Below the pieces are notes generated by a model. That model had not been told where the DNA came from. It saw nothing but the letters and a program-made list of their open reading frames with translations, and searched no databases. A stretch of DNA of 64,000 nucleotides from Rhabdophis nuchalis (taxonomy: Eukaryota; Chordata; Lepidosauria; Squamata; Natricidae). Positions 20,818 to 31,792 of this stretch are shown here, one piece after another; the first letter of the stretch is position 1; the number at the start of each line of letters is the position of its first letter. The position numbers were made by a program, and so were the translations under genes. The stretch lies in contig CM077643.1 in the NCBI GenBank assembly GCA_039707465.1, positions 331,720,419-331,784,418 on the forward strand. Direction: 5' to 3'.

Positions 20818-23800
20818 TAATTTTGTATACCGTGTCCTCTCCCCAAGGGGACTCGGAGCGGTGCACAGGGAAATTAAAACATATAAAAATATATACAAAC
20901 AGTAAATACAATAAATAAAAGCAGATTAAATTGATCGTCCCTGTGCTAAAAACCCCATTAAAACTAAATGTTATAATAGTTCTTTTTGTTAAAGGTTTTG
21001 GATCAAATTAATTTGTTAAAAATATGTTGAAATGATATTGGTGATTTCAAGTTGTGTTGTGCTTTGGAATCCAAATGGAAATAAATCATTGTATTCACAT
21101 CTCTTATTCAGTAAATTTAGGATAGGAAATAGGAAACTTATGCTTCTGGGCTTAAATGTCCCAAGTCCCAATAATAATCATTGATTATTAAGAATTTAAT
21201 GTTTTCATAGGTTTCTGTTTATATAAATCTATTTTTATATAGAGCTAGCAGCATTAATCAGTGTAAGAGCAATCTATATGACATATTTAATATTTCTATT
21301 TCTAGTGAATAGTAAAGAATTCCTTTCACAAGATGAAAGCAAAATACCTGTAGACGAAGTATTTTTCCACAGGTAATTACATATTTTTTTGAAAATTATA
21401 CTCTGGTATACCAGTTATCCTTTTATCCTTAACTCGGTGTGTATGTGTGGGTTCTTCTTACAAGTGCATATTATCTTTAGAGTTTTTATTATAGCAGTGC
21501 TTGTGCAAATCTCATAATTAATACCATTATATAGAATAGGGAGGGGATAGTCAGGAGGGGAAAATTAGTGTCAAGAGCTTTTAAAAACTAAAGGAGAAAG
21601 GATACATAATAAAATGCAATTATATGAACAAGCTCAATACAAGCTTGCTGTAGCTTGTCTCTATTTGATCAACATCAGTTTCAGTAGCTGTTTTGGGAAA
21701 TCTTGCTATTGATTTTTCAGCCCTGATATTCTGCTATTGAGAAGTAGAGAGCCAAGCCCTCACGAAAAACCTTGCCTTGATAGCATCTTAGGACATAGTA
21801 TTTTGCAATGTATTCAAAAGAGTCACTTCAACAAGAGTGCTAGCACCAGATGAGCATCCTCCTTGAAACATTGAATCAGCTATGTTGTCTGGAAAACCTT
21901 CACGGCTCCTCAAAGACTATCTCTAGCTATTTGCATCTGTGTCAATTGACTCCCAGTAGGATGTCTAGCAAAACGAAGCCTGTTGAATCACTTACGTCAA
22001 TCAAAATCAATATTAAGGAACTAACAGTACACAAGAGAGTAGGAAAGGTAAACAATAGCAAATAAATAGAAATGACTGGCTGGAAATTGTAATAGATCAG
22101 TGAACAAATCAATCCAGACTTCTCACTTGAAGCAGAAATGAACAGGCTCAAATGATCTTACTTGGAACACATTAGATGAACGCTTCGCTTTCTGGAGAAA
22201 GCTTTGTTGCTAGGAATGGTGGAAGAAAAGAGAATGCAGCAAGGTAGATGGACTCATTCAGTGGCAATGGTTGCATTGTTGGAAGACCTGATAGATCAGG
22301 TTAGGGACAGATTGTCATGGAGAAAATCTACCCTTGCAGAAACTCACAGTTGACACTGATTTGATGGTATGAAATACTCAATTCATAAAACAGTAATAGG
22401 TCAAAATAATTTTACATGTTTGTCATACTATATTACTGGGGAATGTTGAAAGGGTTCTATTTTTATCTCAAAGCAGTATATGGCAAAGTATCTTTGTTAA
22501 TTGGAAGAAATGCCTGCATAGTTGGCCTAAAAAAGACCGCTCGTCTTAGCAGATAATAAGTGAAGTATAATGGAATCCAAATGTATGATGCAACCCATTT
22601 AATAAATATATCTGCTTTTCTCATAAATCAAAACTACTGTTAAGGTAGCACTGAAAAAAATGGATGGCCAGTCTTCAAAGTTCCAGCGGTTGCAGGAACC
22701 TCATGGTCATGTGATTAGGGTCTGAGTGATTGGGTCATGATTATGATGTCAGGGAGCCACAGTTATGTAACCACTATTTGCAAGCTTCCCTGTTGTCTTC
22801 TCATAAGCAAGGTCAATGAGGAAGCTATCAGGGAAGGTGGTAAGTTACCTCTTCCTGCTTAATGACCTGCATGTATTGGGGTTATGATTGCATTGGTTGG
22901 CAATGAGGATCCTGGTCCCCATTGCTATTGTAACCTGAGGACTACCTGTAATGATTTTAAAAGGATACAATGTTTATAAAAGTAAAATCCTGAACCGTGT
23001 TTGTATTACTTGAACAGATTAGACCAGGGGTGGGCAAACTTTGCAACTTTAAGTCTGAAGGACTTCAGCTCCCAGAATTCTCCAGCCAGCAAAGCTGGCT
23101 GGAGAATTCTGGGAGCTGAAGTCCTTCAGACTTAAAGTTGCAAGTTTGCCCACCCCTGGATTAGACATAGCTCAATAAACTAATTTTATGTGGACATGTA
23201 CAATATTCTTTTTATTCTCAGATTTTATAAAAAATTAGACATGGACAAAGAAAAAAGGAAGCCTGTGGGGGATGATGAAAGTATAGAAGATGTGGATGAT
23301 GAAGAATTTGAGAAAGCATTAGGTAAGGTTATTCACATTGTTCTGTTCCTCCTTTCAGGCAAGTAATCATAAATGACACACAGAACATTAGATTTCCTTT
23401 GAATGTGGCAGTTACTATTTGACGTCAGTCTTAAAATCCTGAAAATGCTTTCATTTCCCTCCCATCTATACTAAAGGGAATTTAGTTACTTTAAGTTACC
23501 TTCTAATATTTGCTTGTTGGGTTTAATTCATGTTTAGCTAGCTGCTATTTTCCTTCTGTGATTCTCTACAATAAATTATAATAAACCAGACTTTAAAGTT
23601 TTAAATATTTTAACTTTAACATTGCAATATTGTATTTTTGAACCTAATTTCTTTCTTTCAGATTCATTTGAACAAGACAGTTATTTTGGGAATATTGAGA
23701 GTGATCTTAATTTTGCGGGGTAAGATTTTTAAAATTCTGTATAAATTAAAGATTCTAGATAACATTAATAACTGATTTAAACTAGCACTAAGAACTGATT

Positions 23801-26800
23801 GTACAGTATATAGTGCATTGATGGCTGAGAAATTTTCTGTACACCCCCACCTCTGGTTAATATTGTATCGCTGAATGGGATTTAGAATAGCTCTTCACAC
23901 TTCAAATACTATTACCAATCATCCAAATTATTGTGAAATTGATGTAATTTTATGCAAAACATAACCATAGAGCATGCTTGGTTTCTTTTAGTTATTTTGT
24001 AGGGTTTTTGGTTTGAGCAAAAATGAGACACCTCTGAGAATTATCTGTATTTTAGAAAGATCTGAACATAACCAAGTGATTTACCTGATGTAATATCAAA
24101 AACTTTTCTTAACCTTTTGTAGTTTTTGAATTGTTTTGTTTGGAAAGGATAAAATGTTTTTTAAACTAATATTTGACTTCTGAAGTGTATGTCTTATGTC
24201 CTCGGTCAGCTTGTCCTTGAGGTTGAAGAGAAACCTCAGTGTAAATCGCTCAGATCTACATATTAAAATGTACTTCTGTTCCATATATGAAAATAATTTT
24301 GATAGTGTGTATGGAAATAAACTAATCCTGTTTTGAGATCTTTTCCCCATAGTTCAATGTAGATTAGAATTCCTTTTTCATGTAAAAATACGGAGAGTGA
24401 TATAAAGTGCTTGGGCAGTTGACACAGAGCATTTACCTTCTTAGCATTAATTACAAAATAAAACTTTATGTCAACTTTTTTCTATATGCTTCCTATTTCA
24501 AGCCCTATTAAATGAAAATAATCAATGGAAACCCAGTAGAATAAGCAATGAATCATTTTTAGTTAATCATCTCCCTTCCCCCTCCAACATTTTTGGAGTT
24601 TAGTGTTTTTTTTATTGACTAGTTTAGAGCACTTTTTTCTTATTGGCCAAGAAGACAGAAACTGGGAGAGCCAATGATGCTTCAGTGTGTGTTTTTGTTC
24701 CCATTGGTTCAAGTTTCATATGCGATGAAATGCTAGCGTTACAGGAGAACAGGGATTTGGGATGGAAAGCTGATCAGCATTCTTGGATTATATAAAGAGA
24801 TTTAGGAGATCAGATTTAACCGTTATGTCATTTTGTGAAAGTATCTGCATCAAACCAAATTTATGGTACATCCTATACTGTTTGTCTATATTTGTGCACA
24901 TTTATAGCCAGTTCCCAGTGAAAAGTTTCTTTTATCAAGGACTCCAGCTTTGGATCAGAGTTGTAGCAGCAGGCTGGGTGACTTTAAGCCAGTCATTCTC
25001 TCAACCCAACTCACCTCACAGGGTTGTTGTGGGGAAAATAGGAGGAGGAAGAATTAGGTATATTCACTGCCTTGAGCTATTTCAGAAAACAATAGGCAGG
25101 ATATAAGTAAATAATTATGGGATGTTGAAATATCACTCTTGGTTTTAGATACTGCTATTTCTGATGCAGATGTTTAACTCTTTTTCCTTTTCCATAAAGG
25201 TTGGCCAATTTGTCTAATATAAAGTAATGTAGCATTGATGGCTGTCGTTCTTCAGAATTTCTTACAGTGTACAGTAAATTCCTTAATTGAGTCATCAGAT
25301 TAAGTGCAGGTCATAAATTCTAATTTGATTAGCATTCATAAAATTACAATACGTTTTAACAACAATTATATACTGTTCTAGTCAAAAACATACAGAGAAC
25401 GTAAGCTGGGCTACCTCAAAATAAAGCAGCACAATCATAAATAAGATACACTCTTTCTCCAAGTATCTAATCCACAAAGGTCTATTTAAAAAGGAAGATA
25501 AGAATTGTGAGAAAACGTATACATATGTTTATTTCCATCATTTTTAGTAATATAAAAGTGAAAAAGAAAAAGAAGAGAAATTCAAATGATGAAACAGAAT
25601 CAGAAGACTCTGAGGAAGACAATTTTGAGGACCTGGACGATGAGGAAGTCTCTCTGGGTAGTATGGATGAAGACTTTGGGGAAGATATTGATGAAGAGGG
25701 AGGGACTTTCATGGATGTGTCAGACGATGATAACACTTCAGGTAAACAACGGTTCCTATAGTCCTAAAACTTTTTACTTTTGCTAAAACAGTTAAACCAT
25801 ACAGATAAATTGTTCCAATTCTAAAAGCTATGCTGTAGAAATCCCTGTAGTTAATCAGAGGAGATCTATGAAATCTTAAGTTGTTCCAATATTTGTAGTA
25901 TGCAAGTGTTTCCAAATGGACATCAAAATTTCATGCTGCAATTTTCAGTTTTATTGTGTAATACAAATTTTACTAGCTTTTCTTTTTGTTAACAGATGAA
26001 AATAATGACACTGGAATCACACCTGGCAGTAAGAATGGCAAAAGGAAAAAAGAAATGGATTTTGCTGGATCAGTTAAAGGTAATATAGGTAAAAGTAATA
26101 CTTTTAAGACTTGACAAATAAGAAGCATGAGAAATTCATGTTTTTGTCAAAATACCAAGGGATTAGCACAAGCTACCAGAATTATTTTCTTTCCAGTTCA
26201 CAATCACAAGCAGTTTTAGACTGCAATAGGGATTTATATTAGTGACATTTGGAAGGTAATAAGGGATTTAAATTTATTTATTTTATTTATTCAAATGAAA
26301 GCAACTCCAAATTTTTGCATTGCAGTGTAATTTCATTGAACGCCACATTCATTTTGTTAAAATGAATGTTGTTTCGAATTCCATTCTAAAACAATTTACC
26401 AATCAATCCAGTTTTTATATCGGAGGAGTGGCTGATGTAACATCAACTTTATAAAAAGTAAGAATTTCAGTGACAGGGAAATATGGACATTTATAGTATA
26501 TTGTTAAATTTATTCCTTCCAAACCAGTGGGAAGTGGTAGGTTCTGTAAATGAGGATGCTGCTGAGTTAAGAAACTAGAACTGTTCATTGCACAATATTT
26601 GTATCCGATTCAGATATGTGGATTTTTCTAGATCTCTCCAGCCTCAGTTGATTCTTTGGACACTACTTTATACTAACAACAATGAATGCTTGCTTTATGT
26701 AAAACTGCACAGAAGCAATTGCTGAACACTCTTTTTCTTTAAGGGACAAAGAAGAGAAAAAGAAAACTCAAAGATACTGGTGTTGCTGCTGCAGAAGAGG

Positions 26801-28124
26801 TAGATGTATTAATTTTAGTATCTGTTAAATGGTGTTTGATTTGAAGGCATTCAGAGATCTAATTGTGTTGCATTTCTTTTAAAGTTTGGTCAGTTGCTGG
26901 ATGAAAATATTGGGTCCAAGTTCGACAATATTGGAATGAATGCAATGGCCAACAAAGATAATGCAAGTAAGTAACTTGTATATCAACATCTTTGACATCC
27001 CACCTCAACAGGGTGTACCTACTGTAAACTTTATTGATCAGAGCCATCCTTATAGTATTTATTAGGACTGAGGAAAGTGGATGGAAGTAATATAGTTGTT
27101 ACACTGCTTTGTAGTGTCTCTTGTCATTTATCTTATTATTATTTCATTGCTGCTTGTTGCCAGGGGGAAGGTGGGGGTTTATTATTATTCTTTATATATT
27201 GAGTTTTTATTTTTTGTAAGCTACCTAGAGTCACTGAAAGTGAGTGGGCAGCCATATAACTTTTCTTTAAAAAAAAAAAAGATAACTTTTATGAGAAGGC
27301 TTTTAAGCATTCTGCTGTTGAGAGGCTTCCATTTATCTTGTTAAATGGAATTTTAATGAACCTGCTACCGCTAGTCCTTTTATGCCTGATTCTTTATAAT
27401 GCTTAATCTTTTACTTAGCATATAAAATACTTCTTTAGAAGTGCTGGTTAAATGAAACATACATAGAAATATATAAAGGTTGTATCCTGCTCTTTATTCC
27501 ACTGGGAGCCTTGGCTAGATTTCTTTAGCTTCCAAAATAAGGTCAAACTTATTTTGGTCAAGTCAGTCTGTAGTATTTCTAAATAGAGATAGAATGTAAA
27601 AAGTTTACTTCAAAAAATTATTCACACATGAAAAAGCAATTGCCCCAAAGCATAACTGCTGAGACCTCTATTACTGTTTTTTAAATATTCTGAGCTACTT
27701 ACTTTAGTTATATTATGAAAAGGCACAAAATATGTAGAAATGTGCAATAATAAGATTGAAGAGTCTGCTGAAAAACAAACAAAACAAAAAATGGAGCCTT
27801 TTAAAATACCTTTTACATGCTTTTTTTAATGCATGAAAAAAATGCAACAAGAGTGTTCGTGGTTTAATCTTTTGAATGTCTTGCCTTACAAATACTTTGC
27901 ATCCAAATAGAAAACACTGCTTTCAAGTTTAAAGAGTGTACTTATTCCACTGATTTATCTAATTTATTCACTGTCTTCCTCGTTTAGATCTCAAACAGCT
28001 CAAGTGGGAGGCAGAACGCGACAAGTGGATTCACAATAAAGATGCGAAAAGTATCATCAGGCAAAAGAAGAAGTTCAGGCACAAACCACTGAAAAACAAA
28101 CAAAAATACAAGCGAAAAAAATAA
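9926..28124 (+). CDS. CEBPZ: CEBPZ (CBF/Mak21/Noc1 family), complete, 16 coding exons
   Basis: Homologue of yeast Noc1/Mak21, a nucleolar factor for large-subunit pre-ribosome maturation. In vertebrates it is also described as a CCAAT-box-linked co-activator. Exons: 9926-10024, 10839-12382, 14993-15224, 16843-16999, 17549-17637, 18538-18591, 19233-19335, 19428-19496, 21306-21372, 23222-23322, 23662-23719, 25548-25741, 25996-26079, 26744-26799, 26885-26966, 27988-28124. All junctions are AG/GT and keep frame, giving 3126 nt and 1041 residues (human about 1054). Visible parts: acidic N-terminus, Lys-rich linker, a helical-repeat region in the 1.5-kb exon 2, the CBF-type region across exons 2-7 ([42 protein letters not shown]), acidic blocks in exons 10 and 12 ([24 protein letters not shown]), the conserved [18 protein letters not shown], and a basic nucleolar-type tail ending KYKRKK. 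The start is supported by the adjacent promoter. Confidence 0.97.
12384..14992 (+). other. CEBPZ intron 2: A-rich repeat remnants plus an L2/CR1 copy
   Basis: No exon seen. 12.58-13.1 kb is A-rich and resembles decayed antisense LINE sequence, but I could not assign a family. The minus-strand L2/CR1 copy at 13567-14715 is described separately. Confidence 0.6.
13567..14715 (-). mobile_element. L2/CR1-clade LINE, 5'-truncated, includes RT motif
   Basis: Read on the minus strand, it begins in the reverse transcriptase with [10 protein letters not shown] (frame 14268-14711). It passes through [14 protein letters not shown] and [16 protein letters not shown], shifts frame into [19 protein letters not shown], and ends in a 3' UTR with GGGGCGGTTTAG and [19 protein letters not shown] is typical of L2/CR1-group enzymes. 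There are frame breaks, so it is dead. Confidence 0.88.
15425..15665 (-). mobile_element. tRNA-derived SINE, reverse orientation
   Basis: The plus strand shows the reverse of a squamate SINE: ACTTAGACTGATATACC, AATCTGGGTCCTCATTTTACC, GGAAGGCTGAGTCAACC, then a reversed B-box region (GAGATTCAAACTGCC) and reversed A-box (TACTGCGCCACCAC). It is intronic to CEBPZ. Confidence 0.75.
15785..15975 (+). mobile_element. tRNA-derived SINE fragment
   Basis: An A-box-like GCTCTAGTGGTTAAAG is followed by GGTGTGAAAGTCAGTTGGATAG and GGCTAGTCACTTTTTCTCAG. The tail ends AGTCAAGGTTGACTTGA. It resembles common squamate SINE bodies. Confidence 0.65.
16581..16779. mobile_element. hAT-like element, TSD ~TTTTAAAA/TTCTAAGA
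   Basis: It starts CAGTGATCCCAAACTTTTCC and ends TTGGGGACTCCTG. Two tandem blocks share AAATGGAGCTTTGTGT and CTTGC. The flanking octamers agree at 6 of 8 positions. It lies just before CEBPZ exon 4. Confidence 0.7.
17671..17713 (+). repeat. (CA)n microsatellite
   Basis: About 21 CA units in CEBPZ intron 5, just after the exon 5 donor. Confidence 0.97.
18145..18260. mobile_element. Palindromic hAT MITE with 8-bp TSD GTTTAGAG
   Basis: It starts CAGGGGTCCCCAACC and ends GGTTGGGGACCCCTG. The halves are inverted copies around CCAGCTGGG. GTTTAGAG occurs at 18137-18144 and 18261-18268. It lies in a CEBPZ intron. Confidence 0.9.
19941..20116. mobile_element. hAT-like element with TSD TCCTAAGG
   Basis: TCCTAAGG flanks both sides (19933-19940, 20117-20124). 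The left end is CAGAGAAAGCCCCAACC and the right end TTGAGGACCCCTG. Internal sequence (CAGGGACTAGTTCTGTGG, TGCAAATGGGGCTTTGC) is related to the element at 16581. Confidence 0.75.
20476..20613 (+). other. CEBPZ intron 8 segment, apparent donor of a copy at 33378-33518
   Basis: About 138 bp, from TACCCATATAATTTTAATTC to TTGTAAGAGGATA, recurs at 33378-33518. By eye there is one substitution (GATCT/GATAT) and a 3-bp insertion. Nothing here looks like a repeat end. Confidence 0.85.
20733..20816 (+). repeat. (GTT)n(ATT)n compound microsatellite
   Basis: About 13 GTT units pass directly into about 15 ATT units, at the 3' (poly-T side) end of the minus-strand L2/CR1 tail that follows. Confidence 0.95.
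20817..20965 (-). mobile_element. L2/CR1 LINE 3' UTR only
   Basis: A minus-strand copy of the 3' hairpin (CCTCTCCCCAAGGGGACTCGGAGCGG on plus) and the adjacent A-rich UTR. It is severely 5'-truncated. Confidence 0.8.
22655..22951. mobile_element. DNA-transposon fragment, CAGGTAGTCC-type end
   Basis: The right end TGAGGACTACCTG matches the terminus of the fuller copies at 42701-43082 and 60051-60431. The body shares GGTCATGTGATTAGG-like and AAGCAAGGTCAATGA-like segments with those copies. The left end is degraded. Confidence 0.55.
23035..23158. mobile_element. Palindromic hAT MITE with 8-bp TSD GATTAGAC
   Basis: It starts CAGGGGTGGGCAAACTTTGC and ends with its complement. The arms meet at CCAGCAAAGCTGG, making an almost perfect hairpin. 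GATTAGAC occurs at 23027-23034 and 23159-23166. The 3' end is about 60 bp before CEBPZ exon 10. Confidence 0.92.
24950..25120 (+). mobile_element. Squamate SINE, 5'-truncated
   Basis: GGGTGACTTTAAGCCAGTCA, CACCTCACAGGGTTGTTGTG and CACTGCCTTGAGCTATTTC, followed by GGCAGGATATAAGTAAATAA, match a widespread squamate SINE body and tail as I remember them. Confidence 0.75.
27190..27290 (+). mobile_element. LINE/SINE 3' tail fragment
   Basis: GTAAGCTACCTAGAGTCACT followed by GAGTGGGCAGCCATATAA resembles the 3' tail of squamate CR1/L2-mobilised repeats. Only the tail is visible. Confidence 0.5.
27963..27968 (-). promoter_or_regulatory. Candidate CEBPZOS poly(A) signal
   Basis: TTTATT on the plus strand, AATAAA for the minus-strand gene, about 210 bp past the CEBPZOS stop and 20 bp before the CEBPZ last exon. 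If used, the CEBPZOS 3' UTR is antisense to the whole CEBPZ terminal coding exon. Confidence 0.5.
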
Positions 28125-28173
28125 ATGTAAATTGTTTTGATATTAACTATTACCAAATTGTTTCTACTTACTT

Positions 28174-31100
28174 TTAGGGTTTTTTTGTAAGCCATTTCTC
28201 TTCATCCGTCTCTTTGAGCCCATAAATACCAGCCCACTCATTACTCTTGTAATAAACTGTGAAAATAAAAAAATGCCTTAAACCTGGTTGAATTAAGAGG
28301 AAATTTTGAAGATATGATTTTGGGTATATTTTTATTCTAATTTTCAGAGGAAAGTCCTGCAGAATTTTATCTGCACCAAACTACTATATTTAAAAAATGG
28401 CTTGTTTCATGGACAGAAAGAATTACACTCGATAATTATTAACCAAACATACCTTCCAAAACAGATGGCCACCTTCGCTTCATTTTATGTCTGAAATCTG
28501 GAGCAAAAGGAATTTCTATTAGTTATATAGTATTACAGACTTTAATACAGTAGTACAGCATATACTATTTTTTTACATTGTCCTAATCTTTCATAATTCA
28601 CTAAATATGAAATGGTAGTTTGTAAAAGAAACAGAGCAAAATGTCACGTTATATTTTCAAAAACTTTGAACAAAGTTAGTATCCAAATAATTCTTGGGAA
28701 ACTCAGCTATTGTGAAATAAAACAAAAATCTCATGTTTCATTAATTTAAAAAAATGGAAGGAACCTCAATGATACAGTGAGATTTTTCAAAGATCTGCAC
28801 TGGGATTAGCAATGTTTAATGCCTTCATAAAGGAGCTTAAAGATTACAGTAGCAATGAATAAATTTGTTGATGCAATTTTTTTATTAAAACAAAAATGAA
28901 ATAATGAAGATCTTTAAAATCTGGAACAATGAGCTTTAAAATACAGTTTAGTCTAAGCATGTATAGAGTTATGGACATTTAGAAAAAAAATAATATTAAT
29001 TGCAAATATGCTAGACGGATCTAAGCTATTGTTGACTATCCTTTAGAGCAGTGGTAATCAACCTGGTCCCTACCGTCCACTAGTGGGTATTCCAGCTTTC
29101 ATGGTGGGCGGTAGGGGTTTTGTCCAATACTGAAGCACTTTTCTTTTTTTTATTTAATTGACTTCCCTACTTTATAAATCACCATTACTGTGGAACCAGT
29201 GGGCGGTTAGAAAATTTTACTACTAACAGAGATACAAAAATGGGTGGTAGGTATAAAAAGGTCAACTACCCCTGCTTTAGAGCAAGGGTCCCCCATCCCT
29301 GGGCTGTGGCCCACTACTGGGCTGTGAGCATTTGGAACCAGGTTGTGGAAGCAGGCGAGTGGGTGCATAGATCTCCACTTGCACTAGTGATGGGGGCATT
29401 TGCCAGCCACTTGCATAGAATCATTTCCCCGTACCCCTAATGCTGGTCTGCAAAGCTGGAAAGATTGGGGAACTTTGCTTTCGAGGATTTTGGAAATAGT
29501 GATGAATAGTTACCTTTATTCATCTCCTTATGAATAAAGGTAAAAGAAAAAGGAACAGGGGAAACTAACATAAAAATAAGTAATAACAAATGTGTCGTTT
29601 GATTGTATCTGGAATGTGGTTGTAGCTCTGGTCATCACGCTTCAAAGACAATAATGTGCTGGGAAAGGTGGAAGGAAGAGAAGACTAGCAGACTCAGTTT
29701 GGCTCAACCCGTCCAAGACCGAGTGGCTGTGGTTTCCAGCGCCCCGGCACAGCCAGCTGACTCCAACGCTGGCCATCGGGGGCGAGTCACTAGCCCCCGA
29801 GGAGAGGGCTCGCAACTTAGGCATCCTCCTGGATTCACGGCTCTCCTTGGACGACCATGTGACAGCCGTGACCAGGGGGGCTTTTTACCAGGTCCGCCTG
29901 GTACGCCAGTTGCGCCCTTTCCTCGACGGGGACGCGCTACGCACAGTCACTCAAGCACTCATTACGTCACGCCTAGACTATTATAATGCTCTCTACATGG
30001 GGCTCCCCTTGAGGTGCACCCAGAGGCTCCAGTTGGTCCAGAATGTGGCTGCGTGGGGGATTTTGGGAGCCTCACGATGCTCCCACGTAACACCTCTCCT
30101 GCGCGAGCTGCACTGGCTGCCGGTGGCTTTCCGGGTGCGCTTCAAGGTGCTGATCACCATCTTTAAAACGCTCCATGGCACAGGGCCCAGTTATTTGCGG
30201 GACTGTCTCCTACCGCATACCTCCCTTCGACCGGTCCGCTCCCACAGGGAGGGCCTTCTCAGGGTGCCGTCTGCTGGTCAATGCTGGTAGCCGGCGGCCA
30301 GGGGGAGGGCCTTCTCTGTGGCAGGCCCGGCCCTCTGGAATTACCTACCCCCAGAACTTCGTACCATCACGGACCTTCCCCTTTTTCGCCGTTCACTGAA
30401 AACACACTTCTTTCACCTAGCTGGCCTAGCTTAGAGCTTAGATTTTAGATTTTAGCTTAGACTTTAGCCTAGATTTTAGACTAGAAATAATTTAACTGTA
30501 TTTGGTAGGGGATTTAAAAAGTTTTTAGTTATATTTTAGCACAGTCTAGTTAATTTAATTTCATTTTAACACTGTATTGTATTTATTGTATTGTTTTATA
30601 TTTGCCTGTGAGCTGCCCTGAGTCCCTTCGGGGAGATAGGGCGGAATATAAATCCAAATAAACTGTAAACTGTTACAGTAGCAATGAGTGTCATTGGGGG
30701 AAAAGGTTATAGACAGATCATCACAGACATATCTATACAATCGTTAGGGAATTGAAAATGCCCTTGATGGCTCATAAGCAAATCTAATGATAGCGAAAGT
30801 GCAGGAAATGTGGACCAGTTGCTGATCTATGAAGATTACAATATTTATGAACTAAGACAGATTATTTGATAAGTGAGGGTGTGTAAAAAAGGTGTTTTCC
30901 CATTGTAGGTCGAGCACAAGCATACTTACTATATCACCACAGCCTTCAAGAAGCCACACCTTTTCCTGGTCTTGCTCAATAATACCAGGGACACCCAGAA
31001 AAATACATGGCTTCCTTATGGTGTGGCAGTAAGTGTACCAACACTAGAGCCAAAATATTTTTCCCATTTCAGATATGACTGCCCACATCAATGAAGTTAC

Positions 31101-31225
31101 TTCATATAAAGTTGTATCAGATTCTTACCTTCACTAGAGTTCATTTTGTAATACAAAGCATATGCCCCCAGAACGCCAATAATTTCAAAAACTAGAATTT
31201 TTTTGAAGAACCTGATGGAATTCAT
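28174..31225 (-). CDS. CEBPZOS: CEBPZOS, small mitochondrial membrane protein, complete
   Basis: Single-pass protein named for its position opposite CEBPZ; the human protein is about 80 residues and listed as mitochondrial. Coding exons in transcript order: 31129-31225, 28453-28497, 28174-28256. They join in frame into 74 residues. Residues 8-27 carry KKILVFEIIGVLGAYALYYK, a basic start and one hydrophobic helix. The central exon encodes DFRHKMKRRWPSVLE, and the last VYYKSNEWAGIYGLKETDEE, both aligning with the human protein as I recall it. The ATG exon has its acceptor at 31246-31247, so a 5' UTR exon lies upstream; a good donor (GGAG|GTAAGA) is at 35176. The stop is 50 bp from the convergent CEBPZ stop. 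It has no long ORF because the exons are short. Molecular function is unknown to me. Confidence 0.93.
28251..28269 (+). promoter_or_regulatory. CEBPZ poly(A) signals overlapping a CEBPZOS splice site
   Basis: AATAAA at 28251-28256 and again at 28264-28269, about 130-145 bp after the CEBPZ stop. On the minus strand the first hexamer is exactly the first six bases of CEBPZOS exon 3 (TTTATT), and the second lies in its polypyrimidine tract. Confidence 0.65.
29049..29274. mobile_element. hAT MITE with exact TSD CTTTAGAG
   Basis: It starts CAGTGGTAATCAACCTGGTC and ends GGTCAACTACCCCTG. CTTTAGAG occurs at 29041-29048 and 29275-29282. The body includes TGGTGGGCGGTAGGGGT and TTACTGTGGAACCAGTGGGC. 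It appears little decayed. It is intronic to CEBPZOS. Confidence 0.88.
29283..29477. mobile_element. Second hAT-like element abutting the first in one target
   Basis: It begins CAAGGGTCCCCCATCCCTG directly after the shared CTTTAGAG and ends TTGGGGAACTTTG. The flank that follows is CTTTCGAG, 7 of 8 matches to the preceding octamer. Confidence 0.72.
29690..30668 (+). mobile_element. L2/CR1-clade LINE, 5'-truncated, with 3' UTR
   Basis: Frames at 29847-30290 and 30175-30399 encode [20 protein letters not shown], then [20 protein letters not shown], then [14 protein letters not shown], with one frameshift. The 3' UTR ends GAGTCCCTTCGGGGAGATAGG followed by AATATAAATCCAAATAAA. It is intronic to CEBPZOS. 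Confidence 0.88.
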
Positions 31226-31792
31226 TTTTCAGCCAATCCCAAGTCCTAGTGAGAAAAGGGAAAAGGGATCAGTGGTGACAACATTTCAGTAGTAACTGGA
31301 GAACAAGAAATGAAACAACTTTACACAAAGAAGCTGAAAGGGACAGAACTATGATGTATATGTTTTTTTTCAGATACATATCTCACAGTTTGTTAACTGA
31401 TCTCAAAAGTTTGTTAAATCACAGCTGGGGTACTGGATATTCCAATGATTTTTATTTTGAATCAAATATAGTTTACTTCCAGCATTCACTCAACAGGCAC
31501 AAGAACGGAATGTTTAGAAGACAGTTCAATCACTTAATGTGTCTTTGTTAATACATTATGTGTAAACATCTAAGAAATGTTCAAGATGATGCGAATGTAT
31601 CCATACTTTTCATGAACTATTGGAGCTGAATATAAATGAGAGTGTATGCAGTGGAAATAGTCATTTAATGCAATAAGAGGCAATGTATGATGAAAGGTGA
31701 ATACTAACGAGTGATAAATGTAATTGGTAATACATTTATTTTGTAATATATCTGACTGATAAAAATCACAAAATACGTATAAAGGATTTTTA

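Noticed and set aside
20653..20918. Poly-Asn and poly-Cys/Tyr frames
   Set aside because: Frames through the (GTT)n(ATT)n microsatellite.
25507..25761. Free-standing 84-codon acidic frame
   Set aside because: It is CEBPZ exon 12 (25548-25741) with intron on both sides, not a separate gene.
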